Of a stretch of 9,693 bases of DNA, positions 1 through 6,470 are shown piece by piece. This DNA comes from an uncultured Pseudomonadota bacterium. Lineage in GTDB: Bacteria; Pseudomonadota; Gammaproteobacteria; Methylococcales; Methylomonadaceae. Both the position numbers and the translations under genes were made by a program. Below the pieces are notes generated by a model. It was given only the letters and a program-made list of their open reading frames with translations. It was not told the DNA's origin and searched no databases. The first letter of the stretch is position 1. Each line of letters begins with the position of its first letter. The stretch spans positions 1-9,693 of the forward strand of contig CAIUWU010000250.1 in NCBI GenBank assembly GCA_903902945.1, read 5' to 3'.

Positions 1-1327
1 AGCTGCGCACTTCCAGAGAGGCTTTATAGATGACTCCCTGCAGACTCAACGGTTTAGGCAGATTCTGATTTTCACGCAGCCGGCGGAAGATATTTTCGGT
101 GTCGATAATTGCATCATCCACCACCTCACCCAGCGCAATCGCCAACCCGCCCAACACCATGATATTGAGATTGACGCCATACTCCAGCAGCACGATCATC
201 GCCGCCATCAGCGATACCGGAATCGCCAGCGCAGCAATCAGGGCGCTACGCAGATTGAATAAAAACAGATACAAAATCAGCAGTACAAAAAAACCGCCGA
301 CCAGCAAATGCCCCGACAGATTGCCGACCGAAGTTTCAATATAATCGGCGGGGCGAAACAGATGGGAGTAAAAACTGATGCCTTGCTGGGCCAACAGCGG
401 TTCAAATTCGCTCAGCACCGCCTCTACCTGCCGCGACACCGACAGCGTATTGGCTCCAAACTGGCCAATCACCATCATCACCACCCCCGGCTTACCCATG
501 ATCTGGGCGGCACTGATCGGCGGTTCGGCGCCGTAACTGACCTCGGCCACTTCACCCAGACTGATGCTGCTGCCGTTGTGATGGGTGACGATAATATTTT
601 TAAACTGCTCCGGGGTCACCGGCTGACCGCTGACCTGCACCGTGAAACGCTGATTGGTGTTTTCGATGAAGCCGGCACCGCTTAGTTGCGCGGCACCGGC
701 CGCAGCATCAATTACTTGATCCAGAGTCAGATCGAAGCGCCGTAACACCTCGGGCCGGATCTGAATCTGTAACTGCTGCACATCGCCGCCAAACACATTG
801 ACATCGGCCACCCCGCTGATCGCCATCAATCGCGGTACCAGCGTCCAGTCAACCAGGGTTCGCAGTTGCATTAGACTCTTTGCTTCAGAACTGACGCCCA
901 GTGTCAGCACCGTGGCCGATGACGACGATAACGGCACCGCCACCGGAATACCGATTCCGGCCGGTAGCCGCGAACCCAGCCTTGCCAGACGCTCACTGAC
1001 CAGTTGGCGATTCCGGTAAATATCGCTGTCTTCGGCAAAAGTAGCGGTAACGATGGACAACCCCTGAATCGATTGCGAACGCAGGGTTTTCAGGCCCATC
1101 AGACCGCTGATCGCCGTCTCGATCTGCTGAGTGACCAGCACTTCAACCTGCTCTGCCGCCAAGCCCTGGGCTTCGGTTTGAATGATCACCTGCTTGGGCG
1201 CAAATTCGGGAAAAATATCCAAACCGGCACTGGCAAAACGATAGCCGCCATAAGCCAGCAGCAATAGCGCCAGAGCGACAATCAGACCGGAAAATCGAAT
1301 CGAAAAACGTACAAGAAGGGCAAGCAT
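1..1327 (-). CDS. Heavy-metal-type (CusA/CzcA-like) RND efflux transporter, N-terminal part
   Basis: The reading frame is open from the ATG at 1327 down to base 1, giving 442 codons and continuing beyond the left edge; full-length family members have about 1,000-1,050 residues. RND pumps are inner-membrane proton antiporters that work with a periplasmic adaptor and an outer-membrane channel. Visible parts are TM1 (about residues 12-31), a periplasmic porter region with the family-like segment IFPEFAPKQVIIQTEAQGL (38-56), TM2 (about 340-358), TM3 (about 361-384) and TM4 (about 388-410). TM4 carries D404 and E411, which align with the proton-relay D405 and E412 of CusA. The first TM4 aspartate of CzcA is replaced by A398, as in CusA, and there are extra acids E401, D405 and D409. 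The metal or other substrate cannot be told because the second half is missing. The start is the only good ATG before an in-frame stop at 1412-1414; no clear Shine-Dalgarno sequence precedes it. The family call is secure, the specificity is not. Confidence 0.9.
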   Translation of the reverse strand, partial: MLALLVRFSIRFSGLIVALALLLLAYGGYRFASAGLDIFPEFAPKQVIIQTEAQGLAAEQVEVLVTQQIETAISGLMGLKTLRSQSIQGLSIVTATFAEDSDIYRNRQLVSERLARLGSRLPAGIGIPVAVPLSSSSATVLTLGVSSEAKSLMQLRTLVDWTLVPRLMAISGVADVNVFGGDVQQLQIQIRPEVLRRFDLTLDQVIDAAAGAAQLSGAGFIENTNQRFTVQVSGQPVTPEQFKNIIVTHHNGSSISLGEVAEVSYGAEPPISAAQIMGKPGVVMMVIGQFGANTLSVSRQVEAVLSEFEPLLAQQGISFYSHLFRPADYIETSVGNLSGHLLVGGFFVLLILYLFLFNLRSALIAALAIPVSLMAAMIVLLEYGVNLNIMVLGGLAIALGEVVDDAIIDTENIFRRLRENQNLPKPLSLQGVIYKASLEVRS

Positions 1328-1357
1328 TAAGGTCAGATGAAAAGCAAAATAGGCGGT

Positions 1358-1386
1358 ATTGTGCCTTGCCAGGCCGGTTTGGTCTA
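1358..1386 (-). promoter_or_regulatory. Weak candidate sigma70 promoter for the RND pump gene
   Basis: On the minus strand, TAGACC (1386-1381) and CACAAT (1363-1358) are 17 bases apart. Each matches four of six consensus bases for the -35 and -10 elements. The predicted transcript would begin near 1351, about 24 bases before the ATG at 1327. It lies between two divergent genes, where a promoter is expected, but this match quality arises easily by chance. I saw no better plus-strand promoter for the uracil-DNA glycosylase gene in 1328-1472. Confidence 0.22.
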
Positions 1387-1472
1387 TGGCGAAACCAGAG
1401 ATCGATAAGAGTTAAGTGGCTCAACCGGCAACAAAACCGGCCAATTGCCTTAACAGCGCTACTTCGGTGAAA

Positions 1473-2147
1473 ATGTCGGCCAATTCAATTGCGCACCTAA
1501 CCATGTCAGCTAATACATACTTTAATCAGACCTGCCGCGACTGCCCGCGGCTAGCGAATTTTCTCGACGAGGTAAAACTCAAATACCCGCACTATCACGC
1601 TTTGCCGGTGGCGCCATTCGGTGATAGTCAGGCACGCCTACTGGTCGTCGGACTGGCGCCGGGCATGCATGGCGCCAATGCCACCGGACGCCCTTTTACC
1701 GGTGATTACGCCGGTCTGCTGCTGTATCAGGCTTTATATCAATTCGGTTTCAGCAATCAGCCCGAGGCCAGCGCGGTTGACGACGGTTTGCAGTTGAACA
1801 ACTGCCGGATTACCAACGCCGTGAAATGTCTACCGCCGCAAAACAAACCCAGCGGCGATGAAATCAAACAGTGCAACCACTATCTGGCTGCCGAACTGGC
1901 TACCCTGCCTGCCGGATCGGTGATTCTGGCACTGGGCAGCATTGCCCATCAGGCAGTGTTGCGCGGCTTTGGTTTGAAGATTACTGCAGCAAAATTTGCC
2001 CATAATCGGATGTTTGAATTACCGCAGGGGCATTTTCTGGTCAGTTCTTACCATTCCAGTCGTTATAACGTGCAAACCAAGCGTCTGACCCCAGAAATGT
2101 TTGCCGATGTTTTCCGGCGAATTCAGGATTTGCTGGCACCGAGATGA
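1473..2147 (+). CDS. Type 5 uracil-DNA glycosylase (UdgB)
   Basis: This enzyme removes uracil, and in this family often other deaminated bases such as hypoxanthine, from DNA to begin base excision repair in the cytoplasm. From the chosen start the protein has 224 residues. It shows the [4Fe-4S] cysteine pattern C21-x2-C24 (TCRDCPRL), C119 (AVKCLPP) and C134. The active-site loop GLAPGMHGANATGRPFTGD spans 60-78, and the C-terminal DNA-binding loop YHSSRYNVQTKRLT spans 193-206. The GLAPG...GAN...TGR.FTGD form is typical of type 5 rather than type 4 enzymes. The start is uncertain. GTG at 1416 gives 243 residues, ATG at 1473 follows GGTGA very closely, and ATG at 1503 gives 214 residues without a visible Shine-Dalgarno. 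All three keep the first cysteine pair. The two ATG starts encode near-repeats (MSANS and MSANT). The stop overlaps the uvrC start in an ATGA, which suggests translational coupling. Confidence 0.9.
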   Translation: MSANSIAHLTMSANTYFNQTCRDCPRLANFLDEVKLKYPHYHALPVAPFGDSQARLLVVGLAPGMHGANATGRPFTGDYAGLLLYQALYQFGFSNQPEASAVDDGLQLNNCRITNAVKCLPPQNKPSGDEIKQCNHYLAAELATLPAGSVILALGSIAHQAVLRGFGLKITAAKFAHNRMFELPQGHFLVSSYHSSRYNVQTKRLTPEMFADVFRRIQDLLAPR

Positions 2148-3994
2148 CCCCCGAGCATAACCCCGATGAAAGCAACGGTTTTGACAGCAAAGCTTTCCTG
2201 AAGACCCTGACTCAGCGTCCCGGCATTTATCGGATGCTGAATGACAAGGGCGAGATCATTTATATCGGCAAAGCCAAAAACCTGAAAAATCGGGTCTCGA
2301 GTTATTTCCGCAATCAGCATGCATCACCCAAGCAGCAGGCGATGGTCAGCAAAATCGCCGCCATCGAGGTGACGGTAACCCATACCGAAAGTGAAGCCTT
2401 ATTGCTGGAAAGCCAGCTGATCAAGCGTCACAAACCCCGTTACAACATCAGTCTGCGCGATGACAAATCCTACCCTTATGTGTTTTTGTCAACCTTGCAT
2501 GAGTTTCCGCAACTGAGTTTCCATCGCGGCGCCAAGAAGCGCCGTGGCCAGTATTTTGGCCCCTACCCCAGCGCCAGCGCCGTCAAGGAAACGCTGCAAC
2601 TGCTGCAAAAAATCTTTCCGGTACGGCAGTGCGAAGACAGTTATTTCAACAGCCGCTCCCGACCCTGTTTGCAACACCAGATCGAGCGCTGTACCGCGCC
2701 CTGTGTGGGTCTGATCAGCAAAGAAGCCTATCAGGTTGATGTCGAAAATACGGTGTTGTTTCTGGAAGGCCAAGGCAGCTTACTGATTAACCGGCTGGTC
2801 AGTAAAATGGAGGCGGCCGCCAGTGAACTGGCGTTTGAAACTGCCGCCGCCTATCGTGATCAGATTCAGCGTTTACGGGCAATTCTGGAAAAACAATGTG
2901 TGGAAGGCGAACGCGGCGATGTCGACATCATCGCTTGCGCTTCGCGCGGCGATGCCGCCTGCGTGCAGGTATTTTTCATTCGTAATGGTCAAAATCTGGG
3001 CAACCGCCAGTTTTATCCGCGTATCGCCGACGACAACGATCCGGCGTTGATCTTGCAGGCCTTTATCAGCCAGTATTATCTGGACAAAACCCCACCGCAC
3101 GAGTTGATCGTCAGCCATCCGTTACCAGAAGCCGGCTTGCTGAGCGAAGTACTGAGCACACAGGCCAAGCGCAATGTCAGCATTTCTCACAATGTCCGCT
3201 CCGAACGACAGCGATGGCTGCAAATGGCAATGACCAATGCCGACAATGCCTTACGCAGCAAACTGGCGGAAAAACAGAATTTATATGAGCGGTTTTTAAG
3301 CCTGCAGCAGGAACTGGGCTGTAGCGAACTGCCCAGACGCCTGGAATGCTTTGATATCAGCCACACTCAGGGCGCACAAACAGTGGCCTCCTGCGTAGTC
3401 TTCGATCATGAAGGCCCGGTCAAATCCGATTACCGACGCTTTAATATAGAGGGCATTACGGCAGGGGACGATTATGCGGCGATTCATCAAGCGGTATCCC
3501 GGCGTTTTAAACGCTTGCAGCAAGGCGAATACCCCATGCCGGATATCTTATTGATTGATGGCGGTAAAGGTCAGGTGGCCGAGGCTCAAAAGGCGCTGGC
3601 AGAATTGGCGATAAACAGTGTTATGATAGTCGGCGTTTCGAAAGGACCTGATAGAAAAGCCGGAATGGAAAAAATCATATTACCGGATCAGGAACAACCC
3701 TTGGATGTCAGATCCGGTGCTTCCGCCCTGCTGTTGATTCAGCATATTCGCGATGAAGCACACCGGTTTGCCATCACAGGCCATCGACAACGTCGCGGCA
3801 AAGCCCAGAACAAATCGACTCTGGAAGAAATTCCCGGACTCGGGCCGAAACGGCGACAACTTTTATTAAAACAGTTCGGCGGTCTGCAAGGCGTGACTGG
3901 CGCGGGTGTCGATGCCTTGGCCAGCATTGAGGGCATCAGCAGACAATTAGCGCAACGGATTTACGATACATTTCACCACCAAGATGGCAGTTAA
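2144..3994 (+). CDS. uvrC: UvrABC excinuclease subunit C
   Basis: UvrC makes both incisions, 3' then 5' of the lesion, in nucleotide excision repair after UvrA and UvrB have marked the damage. At 616 residues it matches the usual length (E. coli about 610). Domains in order: the GIY-YIG nuclease with G27-I28-Y29, Y40-I41-G42, R50 and the probable catalytic E89 in EALLLESQLIK; four cysteines C163, C175, C183 and C187, with the same spacing as the iron-sulfur cysteines reported for E. coli UvrC; the UvrB-binding UVR helix pair at about 212-247; the RNase H-like nuclease with D404 (CFDISH), D472 (IDGGKGQ) and H540 (EAHRFAI); and tandem helix-hairpin-helix motifs at about 562-612. All expected catalytic residues are present, so it should be active. 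Its ATG overlaps the udgB stop (ATGA), and its end overlaps pgsA by 11 bases. Confidence 0.98.
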   Translation: MTPEHNPDESNGFDSKAFLKTLTQRPGIYRMLNDKGEIIYIGKAKNLKNRVSSYFRNQHASPKQQAMVSKIAAIEVTVTHTESEALLLESQLIKRHKPRYNISLRDDKSYPYVFLSTLHEFPQLSFHRGAKKRRGQYFGPYPSASAVKETLQLLQKIFPVRQCEDSYFNSRSRPCLQHQIERCTAPCVGLISKEAYQVDVENTVLFLEGQGSLLINRLVSKMEAAASELAFETAAAYRDQIQRLRAILEKQCVEGERGDVDIIACASRGDAACVQVFFIRNGQNLGNRQFYPRIADDNDPALILQAFISQYYLDKTPPHELIVSHPLPEAGLLSEVLSTQAKRNVSISHNVRSERQRWLQMAMTNADNALRSKLAEKQNLYERFLSLQQELGCSELPRRLECFDISHTQGAQTVASCVVFDHEGPVKSDYRRFNIEGITAGDDYAAIHQAVSRRFKRLQQGEYPMPDILLIDGGKGQVAEAQKALAELAINSVMIVGVSKGPDRKAGMEKIILPDQEQPLDVRSGASALLLIQHIRDEAHRFAITGHRQRRGKAQNKSTLEEIPGLGPKRRQLLLKQFGGLQGVTGAGVDALASIEGISRQLAQRIYDTFHHQDGS

Positions 3995-4544
3995 ATTTAC
4001 TCTACCCACCTACCTGACATTACTGCGCATAGCCTTGATACCTTTGCTGATGGTGGTATTTTACTTGCCTTGGGAATACTCGCGCCTGGCCTGCACCATC
4101 GTTTTCGTAGTCGCTGGTTTCACTGACTGGCTGGATGGTTATCTGGCCAGAAAAATGGGGCTGGAAACCGCTTTTGGTGCTTTTCTCGATCCGGTGGCTG
4201 ATAAACTGATGGTGGCTTTCGTGCTGATATTAGTGGTTCAGGCAGAGGCGAACCCTTATTTAACCGTTCCGGCAGCGATTATCATTGGTCGCGAAATCAC
4301 GATAGCGTCTTTGCGGGAATGGATGGCTGAAATCGGCCAGCGCGCTAAAGTAAAAGTATCCCAGTTAGGTAAATGGAAAACCACCGCACAAATGGCGGCT
4401 ATCAGCTTTTTGCTGTATCGGGATGATTTATGGGGATTGCCGATCAATAACCTGGGATATTGGTTGTTGTATCTGTCGGCGATCCTGACCTTATGGTCAA
4501 TGATTAACTATCTGATGGCGGCTTTATCCACCATCAACGAATAA
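3984..4544 (+). CDS. pgsA: CDP-diacylglycerol--glycerol-3-phosphate 3-phosphatidyltransferase
   Basis: PgsA is an inner-membrane enzyme that joins CDP-diacylglycerol and sn-glycerol 3-phosphate to make phosphatidylglycerophosphate, the committed step to phosphatidylglycerol and cardiolipin. The 186-residue product has the full CDP-alcohol phosphatidyltransferase signature: D48-x2-D51-G52-x2-A55-R56, then G65-x3-D69-x3-D73. Hydrophobic segments lie at about 12-30, 35-50, 74-88, 93-112, 134-145 and 155-182. N-terminal KFTLPTYLTLLRIALIP is typical of bacterial PgsA. The start lies inside the end of uvrC, so the two are probably translated from one message; uvrC-pgsA adjacency is common in gammaproteobacteria. 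No tRNA genes follow it, unlike in E. coli. Confidence 0.96.
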   Translation: MAVKFTLPTYLTLLRIALIPLLMVVFYLPWEYSRLACTIVFVVAGFTDWLDGYLARKMGLETAFGAFLDPVADKLMVAFVLILVVQAEANPYLTVPAAIIIGREITIASLREWMAEIGQRAKVKVSQLGKWKTTAQMAAISFLLYRDDLWGLPINNLGYWLLYLSAILTLWSMINYLMAALSTINE

Positions 4545-4582
4545 ATAACAGTAGCTTGATGCTGCACACTACAAGAGGAAAT

Positions 4583-4606
4583 ACAGCCCTGAAGGCTGTC
4601 TTTATT
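4583..4606 (+). terminator. Possible weak terminator or attenuator hairpin after pgsA
   Basis: ACAGCC (4583-4588) pairs perfectly with GGCTGT (4594-4599) across a five-base loop, followed by CTTTATT. A six-base-pair stem and a broken T-run make a modest intrinsic terminator. It could end the udgB-uvrC-pgsA message. It also lies only 14 bases before the next ATG, so it could instead control or partly attenuate read-through into the TetR-like gene. No convincing separate promoter for that gene was found in 4545-4613. Confidence 0.5.
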
Positions 4607-4613
4607 AAAGCGC

Positions 4614-5225
4614 ATGGAACCAGAATTAGAATTAGAAAATGCATCCGCGCCAATTAAAACTGTCACATCCGACCAAGTTTTACGGGCCGCTCTGAAGCTG
4701 TTTGCTGAAAAAGGCTATTTCAATACCTCACTGCCGGAAATCAAAGAGGCACTTGAGGCAAGCAATGCCAATGTCATCACTCAGCATTTCAAAACCAAAC
4801 AAGCCATTGTTCAGGCGCTGCGGGAAAACATTCTCGACAGTCTCAGCATTTCGATCGACGACATCCGCCGCCGTAATCGCAAGGCTTCCGAACAATTACG
4901 GGAAATTGTCGATTTGATGTTTCGTCTCACTGACGAAGCACCCGAAGTCGTTCAGTTTTTACTGTTCATGAATTCACGCGAATTTTTACCCGAAGCGCCA
5001 GCGTTAATGGACACACCGGCTTTCTCAAAAATTAAACGCATCATTCAGAACGGTATCAATGAAGGTGAGATCCGTTCGATTGATCCGCTACTGGCCTATA
5101 GCTACTTTTTCGGCATCATTCAGCAGACGCTAGGCCTGGTACTCGACAAAACCTTGCCTAAAACGGCTGACAGCTACCAGTCTCAGGTCTGGTTAGCCGC
5201 CTGGAGCAGCATCGTCAAAAAATAA
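4614..5225 (+). CDS. TetR/AcrR-family-like transcriptional regulator with atypical helix-turn-helix
   Basis: The 203-residue protein has the TetR layout. An N-terminal DNA-binding domain (about 16-65) begins VTSDQVLRAALKLFAEKGY (17-35) and ends at the F59-K-T-K motif. An all-helical C-terminal region (about 70-203) would bind a ligand and dimerise. The family usually works as cytoplasmic dimeric repressors. The turn and recognition helix differ from the norm: 17 residues separate I43 and F59 inclusive where typical members have 16, the usual glycine of the turn is missing, and T56 sits where a tyrosine is usual. The acidic N-terminus (MEPELELE) is not part of the domain. No strong Shine-Dalgarno directly precedes the ATG; the nearest good one, GAGGA at 4575-4579, is separated from it by the hairpin. 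The gene ends 14 bases before a UDP-glucuronate epimerase, which suggests cotranscription. Its ligand and targets cannot be told. Confidence 0.85.
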   Translation: MEPELELENASAPIKTVTSDQVLRAALKLFAEKGYFNTSLPEIKEALEASNANVITQHFKTKQAIVQALRENILDSLSISIDDIRRRNRKASEQLREIVDLMFRLTDEAPEVVQFLLFMNSREFLPEAPALMDTPAFSKIKRIIQNGINEGEIRSIDPLLAYSYFFGIIQQTLGLVLDKTLPKTADSYQSQVWLAAWSSIVKK

Positions 5226-5239
5226 GCATTATCGAAAGC

Positions 5240-6247
5240 ATGCGAATTTTAGTTACCGGGACCGCCGGCTTCATCGGCAACCAACTGGCATTGAAACTGC
5301 TGGAACGCGGCGATGAAGTGATTGGCCTCGATAATCTGAATGACTATTACGATGTGCAGCTGAAACTGGATCGGCTGGCACGAATTCAAGACCATACCGG
5401 CTACACCGATATGCGCCTGGATCTGGCCGACCGCGCCGGCATCGAGGCGCTGTTCAGAAAATATCAGCCACAAAAAGTGGTCAATCTGGCAGCCCAGGCT
5501 GGTGTGCGTTATTCGTTGCAGAATCCTCACGCCTATATCGACAGCAATATCGTCGGCTTTATCAATATTCTCGAAGGCTGCCGCCATCATCAGGTGGAAC
5601 ATCTGGTCTATGCTTCCAGCAGTTCGGTGTACGGCGCCAACCAAGCCATGCCGTTTTCGGTACATGACAATGTCGATCATCCGTTAAGCCTGTATGCAGC
5701 CTCGAAGAAAGCCAATGAACTGATGGCGCATTCTTACAGCAGCCTGTATCAGTTACCAACCACCGGCCTGCGTTTCTTTACCGTTTACGGACCATGGGGG
5801 CGTCCCGATATGGCGCCATTCCTGTTTACCCAAGCCATTCTGGCCGGCAAAGCCATCGATGTGTTTAACTACGGCAATCACCGCCGCGATTTCACTTATA
5901 TCGATGATATCGTCGAAGGCATCGTCAGAACTCTGGATCATACCGCCAGCGCCAATCTTGACTGGAGTGGCCTGCATCCTGATCCGGCAACCAGCCTTGC
6001 CCCCTGGCGGGTTTACAACATAGGCAATCAGCAACCGATCGAGCTGATGACTTATATCGAAACCCTGGAACGTTATCTGGACAAAACCGCCAGCAAAAAT
6101 CTGTTACCGATGCAGCCCGGCGATGTCCCCGACACCTACGCCGATGTCGAAGCCCTGATTGCCGATGTCGATTACCGGCCAACCACCAGTATCGACGAAG
6201 GGGTAAAACGCTTTGTGGAATGGTATCTGGATTATTATCGAATCTGA
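5240..6247 (+). CDS. UDP-glucuronate 4-epimerase (NAD-dependent epimerase/dehydratase family)
   Basis: This is probably the enzyme that interconverts UDP-glucuronate and UDP-galacturonate, a precursor of capsule, O-antigen or other surface polysaccharide, in the cytoplasm. The 335-residue protein is an extended short-chain dehydrogenase. It has the NAD-binding G7-x2-G10-x2-G13 motif and D31-N32 after the second strand, with LDNLNDYYD typical of this subgroup. The catalytic set is the Ser cluster 126-129 with Y152-x3-K156. TVYGPWGRPDMAPFLF (181-196), with RRDFTYIDDIVEGI following, is the segment that marks UDP-glucuronate epimerases among relatives such as GalE and the dTDP-glucose dehydratases. 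GAAAG at 5232-5236 could serve as Shine-Dalgarno for the ATG at 5240. It follows the TetR-like gene closely. No glycosyltransferase or other sugar gene is nearby in the window. Confidence 0.9.
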   Translation: MRILVTGTAGFIGNQLALKLLERGDEVIGLDNLNDYYDVQLKLDRLARIQDHTGYTDMRLDLADRAGIEALFRKYQPQKVVNLAAQAGVRYSLQNPHAYIDSNIVGFINILEGCRHHQVEHLVYASSSSVYGANQAMPFSVHDNVDHPLSLYAASKKANELMAHSYSSLYQLPTTGLRFFTVYGPWGRPDMAPFLFTQAILAGKAIDVFNYGNHRRDFTYIDDIVEGIVRTLDHTASANLDWSGLHPDPATSLAPWRVYNIGNQQPIELMTYIETLERYLDKTASKNLLPMQPGDVPDTYADVEALIADVDYRPTTSIDEGVKRFVEWYLDYYRI

Positions 6248-6276
6248 TTAAAGCCCCAACCCAGCCGTCCTGGAAC

Positions 6277-6305
6277 TTGAGCCCTATCCAGCAATACAGT
6301 ATATT
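6277..6305 (+). promoter_or_regulatory. Predicted sigma70-type promoter of the leu leader/leuA unit
   Basis: TTGAGC (6277-6282) and TATATT (6300-6305) are separated by exactly 17 bases. They match consensus at four of six (-35) and five of six (-10) positions. This is the best promoter-like pair I found in the window and it sits in the gap between the epimerase and leuA. Usual spacing predicts a transcription start at about 6311-6313, only one to three bases before the leader peptide ATG at 6314. Confidence 0.6.
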
Positions 6306-6313
6306 GAGCGCCC

Positions 6314-6409
6314 ATGAATATTCAGACCATCATCCGCAATCAGCTTTTCTGTTCAGACAAACCCATGCTGGCTTTGTTGCTTAGTCTGTTGCTTAGTCTG
6401 CTGCCCTGA
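6314..6409 (+). CDS. Leucine-rich leader peptide of the leuA operon (LeuL-type attenuator peptide)
   Basis: This is a 31-codon ORF ending TGA at 6407-6409, 83 bases before the leuA ATG. Ten codons are Leu, nine of them in the last 13 (L-A-L-L-L-S-L-L-L-S-L-L-P), using CTG, TTG and CTT. In known Leu-attenuated operons, ribosomes stall on such runs when charged leucyl-tRNA is short, and the stall alters folding of the downstream RNA so that transcription continues. A short ORF packed with codons for the end-product amino acid directly before the matching biosynthetic gene is strong contextual evidence. The peptide itself is probably not functional. No good Shine-Dalgarno precedes the ATG; GAG at 6306-6308 is weak and may not be transcribed. 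An internal ATG at 6365 could give a 14-codon version ending at the same stop. The sequence is unlike the E. coli LeuL peptide, so the call rests on composition and position. Confidence 0.8.
   Translation: MNIQTIIRNQLFCSDKPMLALLLSLLLSLLP
6377..6400 (+). repeat. Perfect 12-base tandem repeat inside the leader ORF
   Basis: TTGCTTAGTCTG occurs twice back to back (6377-6388 and 6389-6400), each copy encoding Leu-Leu-Ser-Leu in frame. The duplication doubles the number of Leu control codons while keeping the frame. Each copy contains GTCTG, which can pair with CAGAC at 6354-6358 in the same leader. Confidence 0.95.
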
Positions 6410-6470
6410 CGGGCAATCATAATTACTCCTTTAAGTCTTAACCCTTTTCAGTTTCCCGGCACTAGGCCGG
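6402..6470 (+). promoter_or_regulatory. Candidate attenuator RNA structures before leuA
   Basis: Two small hairpins can be drawn. TGCCC (6402-6406) pairs with GGGCA (6411-6415) around a loop containing the leader stop codon. CCGGC (6456-6460) pairs with GCCGG (6466-6470) around ACTAG, followed by CTGTTTC, a poor T-run. CGGG (6410-6413) can alternatively pair with CCCG (6455-6458), which would open both hairpins, as needed in an antitermination switch. The stems are short and a classic long T-tract is absent, so the exact terminator and antiterminator are not resolved by eye. Confidence 0.4.

Noticed and set aside
99..1267. Several plus-strand ORFs of 73-125 codons across this stretch
   Set aside because: They lie opposite a continuous minus-strand RND pump frame with clear motifs; their translations are low-complexity or unrecognisable.
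4545..4613. tRNA genes after pgsA, as found in E. coli
   Set aside because: The 69-base gap is too short for a tRNA plus flanks and shows only the small hairpin, with no cloverleaf or CCA end.
5249..5680. Minus-strand ORF of 143 codons opposite the epimerase gene
   Set aside because: It covers the conserved NAD-binding half of the epimerase on the other strand and has no own start context or domain.
6261..6273. CCAG/CTGG hairpin after the epimerase as a terminator
   Set aside because: The stem has only four base pairs and no T-run, and it lies immediately before the -35 element of the leu promoter.
6418..6423. CATAAT as a second -10 element that would bypass the leader
   Set aside because: It matches five of six consensus bases, but there is no -35-like hexamer 16-18 bases upstream and no extended -10 motif.
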